Positions 5,623 to 10,856 of a stretch of DNA of 10,856 bases are shown piece after piece. A program made the translations under genes and the position numbers. Source of the stretch: Armatimonadota bacterium (GTDB taxonomy: Bacteria; Armatimonadota; SYMT01). A model generated the notes under the pieces. It made no database searches, was not told the DNA's origin, and saw only the letters and a list, made by a program, of their open reading frames with translations. The stretch is from contig JAJFMS010000037.1 of assembly GCA_020696885.1 (NCBI GenBank), positions 1-10,856 on the forward strand, read 5' to 3'. Within the stretch, counting starts at the first letter, position 1; each line of letters opens with the position of its first letter.

Positions 5623-6732
5623 TTACGGAGTGATCGGCAGCTCGACCAGCTCACCGATCCGGGCCAGGCTTGCGGCGAGCGCCTCGGGCGTATCGCGGCG
5701 CACGGTGATGTGGCCGAGCTTCCGGCCGGGCGCGGGCGACTTGCCGTACAGGTGGAGGTGCGCTCCCGGCACGCGAAGCACCTCCGCCGGGTCCGGCGTG
5801 GTCCCGAGGAGGTTCACCATCGCGGCGTAGCCCACCATCGTTGTCTCGCCCAGCGGCAGCCCGGCGACGGCGCGGATGTGGTTCTCGAACTGGCTGGTCT
5901 CCGCGCCTTCGGTGGTCCAATGGCCGGAGTTGTGGACCCGCGGCGCCATCTCGTTAGCCAGCAGCCGGTCGCCGCACTGGAACAGCTCCAGGGCCAGCAC
6001 GCCCACGTACTCCAGCTTCTCCAGGATGGCGCGCGCGTAGGTCTCCGCCTGCGCCTGGAGCTCCGGGGTGAGGTTGGGCGCGGGAGCCAGGGTAAGCCCC
6101 AGGATGCCGCCGGGATGGTGGTTCTGCACCAGCGGGTAGAACACCACCTCGCCATCCCGGCCGCGCGCGGAGAGGCTGGAAACCTCGCGATCGAACTGGA
6201 CGAAGCCCTCCAGGATCAGCGGAGCGCCGGCCGACAGCTCGTCCCACGCGCGCTCCACGTCCGCCGCCTCCCGCAGCACGAACTGCCCCTTGCCGTCGTA
6301 GCCCATCCGGCAGGTCTTCAGCACGGCCGGAAGCCCCAGGCGGGACACCGCTTCCTCCAGCTCGTCACGGGAGGTAACGGCGGCGAATGGCGGCGTGGGG
6401 ATAGCCAGGCTGCCGAAGAAACGCTTCTCGGTGAGCCGCTCCTGGGCCGCTTCCAGTGCCGCGGGCGGGGGGAACACCGGCACCCGCGCCACCAAGCGAC
6501 GCGCCGCGTCTACCGGGACGTTCTCGAACTCGTAGGTCACCACGTCCACGCCGGCCGCCAGCTCGTCCAGGGCGGCGGGGTCATCGAAGCCGGGCGCGAC
6601 GATCAGCTCCGCCAGGTGGCCCGCCGGGGCCTCCGGGGAGGTGTCCAGCACGCGGAAGCGGAGGCCGAGCGGGTAGCCGGAGAGGGCGAGCATGCGGCCG
6701 AGCTGCCCGCCGCCGAGGATGCCGACGGTCAT
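5623..6732 (-). CDS. purK: N5-carboxyaminoimidazole ribonucleotide synthase
   Basis: A 369-residue ATP-grasp enzyme of cytoplasmic purine synthesis. It uses ATP and bicarbonate to convert AIR to N5-CAIR, the substrate of PurE. The N-terminal nucleotide-binding fold has GILGGGQLGRM (4-14) and the PurK-typical TYEFENVP (66-73). The ATP-grasp core has LKTCRMGYDGKGQ (138-150), ILEGFVQFDREVS (173-185) and the metal/substrate segment NEMAPRVHNSGHWT (260-273), followed by SQFENHIRAVAGLPLG. Length is normal for the family and the gene is complete. The stop codon of purE (TAG) directly abuts this ATG, and GAGGGAG (6738-6744) inside the end of purE provides the ribosome site, so the two are almost certainly co-transcribed and translationally coupled. 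Confidence 0.97.
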   Translation of the reverse strand: MTVGILGGGQLGRMLALSGYPLGLRFRVLDTSPEAPAGHLAELIVAPGFDDPAALDELAAGVDVVTYEFENVPVDAARRLVARVPVFPPPAALEAAQERLTEKRFFGSLAIPTPPFAAVTSRDELEEAVSRLGLPAVLKTCRMGYDGKGQFVLREAADVERAWDELSAGAPLILEGFVQFDREVSSLSARGRDGEVVFYPLVQNHHPGGILGLTLAPAPNLTPELQAQAETYARAILEKLEYVGVLALELFQCGDRLLANEMAPRVHNSGHWTTEGAETSQFENHIRAVAGLPLGETTMVGYAAMVNLLGTTPDPAEVLRVPGAHLHLYGKSPAPGRKLGHITVRRDTPEALAASLARIGELVELPITP

Positions 6733-7254
6733 CTACGCTCCCTCGCGCGGGTCCGGATGGTCGAGCACGGACTGCGTCTGCGTCTCCCGGAACACGCGCA
6801 GGCTCTCCCGGATCTCCGGGTACTTGTTCGCCAGGATCGAGGCGGCGAGCAGGGCGGCGTTCACCGCGCCGGCGCGCCCGATTGCGAGCGTGGCCACCGG
6901 GATCCCGGCCGGCATCTGCACGATGGAGAGGAGCGAGTCCATGCCGTTGAGCGCCTTGGACTGCACCGGCACGCCCAGCACCGGCAGCGCGGTCTTCGCG
7001 GCGGCCATCCCTGGCAAGTGCGCCGCACCGCCGGCTCCCGCGATGATCACCTCCAGGCCCCGGTCTTGCGCGGTCTCCGCGTAGGTGAAGAGCAGATCCG
7101 GAGTGCGGTGCGCGGAGACCACCCGCGTTTCGTAGGGGACCCCCAGCTTTTCGAGGGTCTGCACGGTGTGGGTCATGGTTTCCCAGTCCGAGCGGGAGCC
7201 CATGATCACGCCGACCAGCGGTAAGGGCGGCGAAGTGGGAGGCGCGTCAGCCAA
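6733..7254 (-). CDS. purE: N5-carboxyaminoimidazole ribonucleotide mutase (PurE class I)
   Basis: It converts N5-CAIR made by PurK into CAIR, the next step of purine synthesis. With a start at 7254 the product has 173 residues, normal for class I PurE. Motifs: [11 protein letters not shown] (14-24), VVSAHRTP with the catalytic H49, [12 protein letters not shown] (72-83), [20 protein letters not shown] and [10 protein letters not shown], then [11 protein letters not shown]. No ATG lies upstream of the first strand. The ATG at 7203 would remove LVGVI, a core strand. I chose TTG at 7254 because GGAG (minus strand, 7263-7266) is 8 nt upstream and it gives a typical short N-terminus. A GTG at 7290 is the alternative but lacks such a site. 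The frame stays open to 7530, but that stretch is repeat-derived. It is first in the purEK pair and divergent from the rhamnosidase gene. Confidence 0.95.
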   Translation of the reverse strand: MADAPPTSPPLPLVGVIMGSRSDWETMTHTVQTLEKLGVPYETRVVSAHRTPDLLFTYAETAQDRGLEVIIAGAGGAAHLPGMAAAKTALPVLGVPVQSKALNGMDSLLSIVQMPAGIPVATLAIGRAGAVNAALLAASILANKYPEIRESLRVFRETQTQSVLDHPDPREGA

Positions 7255-7262
7255 CGGTCTGT

Positions 7263-7266
7263 CTCC
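7263..7266 (-). promoter_or_regulatory. Ribosome binding site supporting a TTG start for purE
   Basis: GGAG on the minus strand with 8 nt to TTG at 7254. It favours this rare start over the downstream ATG (7203) and the upstream GTG (7290). Confidence 0.5.
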
Positions 7267-7302
7267 GGAGTGTGGGGCGAGGGGTGTCACAAGCGCACCG
7301 GA

Positions 7303-7308
7303 AGTATA
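7303..7308 (-). promoter_or_regulatory. Possible -10 box of the purEK promoter
   Basis: TATACT on the minus strand matches the TATAAT consensus at five of six bases. Transcription would begin near 7295, giving a leader of about 40 nt before the TTG start and almost none before the GTG at 7290. No good -35 hexamer is seen 17 bp upstream, so the promoter may need an activator or be a false match. Confidence 0.35.
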
Positions 7309-7328
7309 GCCGAACCCAGGGGTAGGCA

Positions 7329-7402
7329 GGGAGTAGTGGAGATCGCGGCCATAAGGCCGCTCCAGTCCCAACACTCCAACACTCCAACACTCCATTACTC
7401 CC
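7329..7402. repeat. Structured element: inverted repeat enclosing a hairpin and 8-bp tandem repeats
   Basis: GGGAGTAGTGGAG (7329-7341) and CTCCATTACTCCC (7390-7402) are inverted repeats with 12 of 13 Watson-Crick pairs, the remaining one being G-U on the plus-strand RNA. Between them lie the perfect hairpin GCGGCC-ATAA-GGCCGC (7345-7360) and three perfect tandem copies of AACACTCC (7370-7377, 7378-7385, 7386-7393), with a decayed fourth (ATTACTCC, 7394-7401) overlapping the right arm. It fills the spacer between purE and the rhamnosidase gene. Read on the minus strand it encodes a WSVGVLG-type run, which reads as translated repeat and not as protein. Confidence 0.6.
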
Positions 7403-7459
7403 GCGTTCTCCCTCGCAGCGCAGGACTCCCACGTCCGATCTTTGAACTGCCCGCGTACG

Positions 7460-10330
7460 ATGAACGCCACCCAACCCCGCACCCGCTCTGCCGCCGTCGC
7501 GATCGGCGCGCTGCTGCTTCTGGCGACCACTGCCGTGTCTCAATCATCCGCTGCTCCAGGTCCGGATGGCCGCCAGAAGGCCACGGCGACTGCGCCCGCG
7601 CTGACTCCGGTGCGGCTGCGCTGCGAGTACCTGAAGGACCCACTGGGCGTCGACACGCCCAGTCCGCGCCTGAGCTGGGAGCTCGAGGCCAGCGCCAAGC
7701 ACCGGAGCGAGCACCAGACGGCGTACCAGGTGCTCATAGCCAGCTCGCTGCAGCAGCTCGCCCGGGATCAGGGGGACCTCTGGAGCTCCGGCGTCGTGAA
7801 GTCGGACCGCCAGCTCGGGGTAAGCTATGCGGGGAAGCCACTGCGCTCTGGCCAGCGGGTGTTCTGGAAGGTGACGGTGTGGGACGCGGCCGGGATGCCC
7901 CGCGAGAGCGACCCGGCGCGGTGGGAAATGGCCCTGCTCTCCCCGGCGGACTGGAAAGCGCAGTGGATCTCGCACCCGCGGCCCCTGCCGGTGACGGACC
8001 GGGAGTTCTTCCAGGACCAGCCGGCGCCGATCTTCCGGCGGGAGTTCGCGCTGACCAAGCCGGTGGCTCGGGCCCGCGCCTACGTCACCGGGCTGGGTTA
8101 TTACGAGCTGCGTCTGAACGGCGAGCGCGTGGGCGACCACCTCCTGGATCCGGGCTGGACCACCTATTCCAAGCGGGTGCTCTACTCCACCTACGACGTG
8201 GGCCGGCACCTGAAGCGCGGCGCGAACGCGGTGGGGCTGGTGGTGGGGAACGGCTGGTACAACCCGCTGCCGCTGCCGCTCTTCGGCCGGTTCCGGCTGC
8301 GAGAGCACCTGCCGGTGGGTAAGCCGCGCGCCCTGCTGCAACTGGTGGTGGAGTACGCGGACGGCACCCGGGAGACGATCGTCACGGACGAGAGCTGGAA
8401 AGCCGGAGACAGCGGCACCCTCCGCAACAGCGTCTTTCTAGGGGAGGTCCACGATACCCGGCGAGAGCCGCCGGGTTGGGATCGCACCGGCTTTGCGGAC
8501 CGGGAGTGGCCTACCGCCGTGCGGAGTACGGAGCCGGTCGGGCCGCTGCAGGCTCAGTTCCAGCCGCCGATCCGCGCCACGGCCCGCCTGACACCGGTGA
8601 AGACCACCGAGGTCAAGCCCGGCGTCCACATCGTGGACCTGGGCCAGAACTTCGCGGGCCGGGTGCTCTTGCGGGCGGGCGGCCCTGCCGGGTGCCGCAT
8701 CAATCTCCGCTACGGCGAGCTGCTCTACCCGGACGGCACGCTGAACCCGATGACCGCGGTGATGACCCAGATCAAGAACTCCCGGGTCAGCACCGCCATG
8801 GGCGGTCCTCCCACCGCCTGGCAGCAAGACTCCCTCATCCTTTCCGGGCGCGGGCTCGACGGGCTCGAGGGCCACGAAGACCTGCGTCCCCGGTTCACGT
8901 TCCACGGCCTGCGCTACGTGGAGGTGACGTTCGAAGGGCCGAAGCCGCGACACTGGCGGGTGGTGGGCGAGCGGCTGAACTCCGACGTGGAGAGCGCCGG
9001 CACGTTCGAGTGCTCCAACGAGCTGTTCAACCGGATCCAGAAGATGGTCCGCTGGACCCAGCTCAACAACATGTTCAGCGTGCAGTCGGACTGCCCCCAC
9101 CGGGAGAAGCTGGGCTACGGCGGGGACATTGTGGCCGCCAGCGAGATGGCGATCCTGAACTTCGACATGTCCCGGTTCTACACCAAGGCGGTGCGGGACT
9201 TCGCGGACGCTCGCCGACCCAACGGCGGGATCACGGAGACCGCGCCGTACGTGGGGATTTCGGATGAGAGCATCGGGGGCGGCGCCGGCCCCGTGGGCTG
9301 GGGCACCGCCCACCCGCTGCTGCTCTGGCAGCTCTACCAGTACTACGGGGACCGCCGGATCCTATCCGAGCAGTACGACGTGGCGAAGGGCTGGCTCTTG
9401 CTGCTGGAAGCCACGGCGAAGGACGGCATCCTGGACAACGGCATCAGCGACCACGAGAGCTTGGTGCCGAAGCCGCGCGCCCTCACCGGCACGGCGTTCT
9501 ACTACTTCAACGCGGACCTGATGTCCCGCATCGCGGGCGTCCTGGGCCGGAAGCCGGACCAGGCGCGCTACGCGAAGCTGGCGCAGAGCATCCGGGAGGC
9601 GTTCAACCGCCGCTTCCTCCAGCCCGGCACCGGCCGCTACGACAGCGCCACCCAGGCGTGCCAGGCGTTCGCGCTGTACATGGACCTCGTGCCGTCCGCC
9701 GAGCGGGAAAAGGCGCTGCAGGTGCTCGCGGACGACGTGCTCAAGACCCGCAAGGGCCACCTCTCCACTGGTATCTTCGGCACCAAATACATGCTGGACG
9801 CGCTCACCCAGCAGGGCCGCGCGGACGTGGCGTTCACCGTGGCGAACGCGCGGGACTTCCCCGGCTGGGGCCACATGCTGGAGAAGGGCGCCACCACTCT
9901 GTGGGAGCACTGGGAGTTCAGCGACAACACCTACTCCCACAACCACCCGATGTTCGGCTCCGTGAGCGAGTGGTTCTTCAAGGGGATCGCCGGCATCCAG
10001 CCGGACCCGCGGGCGGAGGGCTTCAACCGGATCCTCATCCGCCCGCAGCCGGTGGGCGATCTCACCTGGGCTAGGGCGACTTACCAGTCGGTCCGCGGAC
10101 CGATCAAGAGCGAGTGGAAGAAGGCGGACGGCAAGCTGACGCTGCGTGTCTCCATCCCGCCGAACACCACCGCCACCATCTACGTCCCCACCGCGGACGC
10201 GTCCCGGGTGACCGAAGGCGGAGTACCCGCCGCCAAATCTCCCAGCGTCGACGCACTTCCGGCGAGCCCGGGTGCGGCTGTGTTCGCAGTCGGCTCCGGG
10301 GAGTTTGAGTTCGTGGCGCCCGTCCGATGA
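7460..10330 (+). CDS. Exported alpha-L-rhamnosidase, glycoside hydrolase family 78
   Basis: A 956-residue enzyme that should release terminal alpha-L-rhamnose from plant glycosides or polysaccharides. An N-terminal signal peptide (about 1-30, basic TQPRTR then [13 protein letters not shown]) sends it out of the cytoplasm. An Fn3-like opening has [20 protein letters not shown], typical of GH78. Jelly-roll modules follow, including [20 protein letters not shown] and [10 protein letters not shown]. The (alpha/alpha)6 catalytic domain has [15 protein letters not shown], where D544 and E549 match the conserved acidic residues and E549 the probable general acid. [10 protein letters not shown] supplies E816 as the probable general base. 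The C-terminal beta domain follows [10 protein letters not shown]. The length is normal and the gene appears complete. ATG 7460 was chosen over TTG 7442 because it opens the signal peptide directly. Neither has a clear ribosome site. There is no sugar transporter or regulator beside it. Confidence 0.93.
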   Translation: MNATQPRTRSAAVAIGALLLLATTAVSQSSAAPGPDGRQKATATAPALTPVRLRCEYLKDPLGVDTPSPRLSWELEASAKHRSEHQTAYQVLIASSLQQLARDQGDLWSSGVVKSDRQLGVSYAGKPLRSGQRVFWKVTVWDAAGMPRESDPARWEMALLSPADWKAQWISHPRPLPVTDREFFQDQPAPIFRREFALTKPVARARAYVTGLGYYELRLNGERVGDHLLDPGWTTYSKRVLYSTYDVGRHLKRGANAVGLVVGNGWYNPLPLPLFGRFRLREHLPVGKPRALLQLVVEYADGTRETIVTDESWKAGDSGTLRNSVFLGEVHDTRREPPGWDRTGFADREWPTAVRSTEPVGPLQAQFQPPIRATARLTPVKTTEVKPGVHIVDLGQNFAGRVLLRAGGPAGCRINLRYGELLYPDGTLNPMTAVMTQIKNSRVSTAMGGPPTAWQQDSLILSGRGLDGLEGHEDLRPRFTFHGLRYVEVTFEGPKPRHWRVVGERLNSDVESAGTFECSNELFNRIQKMVRWTQLNNMFSVQSDCPHREKLGYGGDIVAASEMAILNFDMSRFYTKAVRDFADARRPNGGITETAPYVGISDESIGGGAGPVGWGTAHPLLLWQLYQYYGDRRILSEQYDVAKGWLLLLEATAKDGILDNGISDHESLVPKPRALTGTAFYYFNADLMSRIAGVLGRKPDQARYAKLAQSIREAFNRRFLQPGTGRYDSATQACQAFALYMDLVPSAEREKALQVLADDVLKTRKGHLSTGIFGTKYMLDALTQQGRADVAFTVANARDFPGWGHMLEKGATTLWEHWEFSDNTYSHNHPMFGSVSEWFFKGIAGIQPDPRAEGFNRILIRPQPVGDLTWARATYQSVRGPIKSEWKKADGKLTLRVSIPPNTTATIYVPTADASRVTEGGVPAAKSPSVDALPASPGAAVFAVGSGEFEFVAPVR

Positions 10331-10343
10331 ACGCAAACGGACG
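10321..10343 (+). terminator. Possible hairpin at the rhamnosidase stop codon
   Basis: CGTCCG (10321-10326) and CGGACG (10338-10343) form a 6-bp GC stem with an 11-nt loop that contains the TGA stop. No T-run follows, so it is at best a weak or Rho-dependent stop, or chance. Confidence 0.2.
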
Positions 10344-10356
10344 ACCGTAGCGGCCC

Positions 10357-10856
10357 ATGGTTAAGTACCGATATCATGTTGGTGAGAACGCGGCCTTTCC
10401 GACCGGAGCGCCTTCAATGCCGTTTGGCTCCCAATTACTCGATCGCATCACCGCTGACGTGCCGGCCCAGGGACCGATCTGCACCACCTTGAAATCGGTC
10501 CTCAATCCGTTGGCTCGCAGCTTCTGGGATACGGACATTCCGCTCGATCGAGAGCGGCTTTCCCCGAGCCACTGCCGGGTACTGGCCGCGAACCAGGTCA
10601 GAGCGTACTCTGTGGGCGAGGGAGTCGGCTGGGCAGCGCCCGCTTCGATCCGTGAAGCATTCCGAAACAGCAATCTGCGCAGAAAACTAACCGGCACCGG
10701 GAAGCGCGCAACCCCGTTATCCGAGACCATTCTCTCGGCACCTTTGAAGTTACTGATCCGAGACAATGACACGCCGCTTGAGTGCACCGTGGCTTGGGAA
10801 CAGATCTACCCGCAGCGCGCATGGGTCGGCCTGCTCCACCCGCATTTCGAGCCTTC
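10357..10856 (+). CDS. Unrecognised protein, N-terminal part (open to window end)
   Basis: A frame from ATG 10357 runs 166 codons to the window edge without a stop. It begins MVKYRYHVGENAAFPTGAP, later has CRVLAANQVRAYSVGEGVGW and IREAFRNSN, and ends ECTVAWEQIYPQRAWVGLLH. I recognise no family. There is no signal peptide or membrane helix. The last visible part resembles a beta strand pair of the PilZ kind only very loosely. The ATG at 10417 is an alternative start, and neither has a clear Shine-Dalgarno. G+C is lower here than in the neighbouring genes and third positions are less biased, which may mean transferred DNA. A 138-codon antisense frame (10374-10787) is rated less likely because its product is rich in Ser and Arg with no protein-like pattern. 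The gene would lie 26 bp after the rhamnosidase stop. Confidence 0.45.
   Translation, partial: MVKYRYHVGENAAFPTGAPSMPFGSQLLDRITADVPAQGPICTTLKSVLNPLARSFWDTDIPLDRERLSPSHCRVLAANQVRAYSVGEGVGWAAPASIREAFRNSNLRRKLTGTGKRATPLSETILSAPLKLLIRDNDTPLECTVAWEQIYPQRAWVGLLHPHFEP

Noticed and set aside
5407..7224. 605-codon plus-strand frame.
   Set aside because: It lies opposite purK and purE, both certain. The length is an effect of G+C-rich codon positions on the opposite strand.
7255..7530. N-terminal extension of purE up to 7530 by 92 residues.
   Set aside because: The extension is the translation of the tandem-repeat element and crosses the start of the divergent rhamnosidase gene. PurE does not carry such a domain.
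8438..9313. 291-codon minus-strand frame inside the rhamnosidase gene.
   Set aside because: Antisense shadow of a complete GH78 gene; the product is His/Arg/Gly-rich without motifs.
10374..10787. 138-codon minus-strand frame at the right edge.
   Set aside because: It competes with a plus-strand frame open over the full 500 bp. Its product is Ser/Arg-rich and unpatterned. Not fully excluded, since neither is recognised.

Overview
The window is G+C-rich bacterial DNA, about two thirds G+C by eye and lower at the right end. It carries nine protein-coding genes, two of them cut by the window edges. Two exported proteins with Gram-negative-style signal peptides, one with a LolA-like fold, a tandem HD-GYP protein and a GH78 alpha-L-rhamnosidase fit a high-GC Gram-negative soil or sediment lineage such as Gemmatimonadota, Acidobacteriota or Myxococcota. 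No single marker fixes the phylum, so this is an inference.

Left part (1-2449): the 5' end of a secreted DUF4331 protein on the minus strand, a soluble GAF-histidine kinase on the minus strand, and divergently from it an OmpR-type response regulator on the plus strand. Between the kinase and the DUF4331 gene lie two perfect 8-bp direct repeats 11 bp apart, with a third weaker copy 22 bp further on. This is the geometry of an OmpR/PhoB-class operator, so the regulator next door is a natural candidate to act there.

Middle (2495-5622): a tandem HD-GYP protein on the minus strand, probably a cyclic-di-GMP phosphodiesterase, with a degenerate first half and an intact second half. It diverges from a small exported LolA/DUF1571-like protein on the plus strand. 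Next come a 182-bp nested palindromic element and a 76-residue protein on the minus strand whose cysteine spacing matches a FYVE-type zinc finger. Roughly 400 bp without a gene follows and contains several inverted repeats.

Right part (5623-10856): purE and purK on the minus strand abut with no gap and carry out the two-step carboxylation of AIR in purine synthesis. They diverge from a large exported GH78 alpha-L-rhamnosidase on the plus strand. The divergent spacer holds a second structured element: a 13-bp inverted repeat enclosing a 6-bp hairpin and three perfect 8-bp tandem repeats. After the rhamnosidase an unrecognised frame of lower G+C runs open to the window end.

The genes do not form one pathway. 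The region reads as ordinary chromosome with signalling, purine and glycosidase genes separated by short spacers. The least explained items are the FYVE-like mini-protein with its hairpin leader, the two palindromic/tandem intergenic elements and the 11-bp-spaced operator-like repeats. I saw no CRISPR array, transposase, tRNA or rRNA, and no clear defence system.
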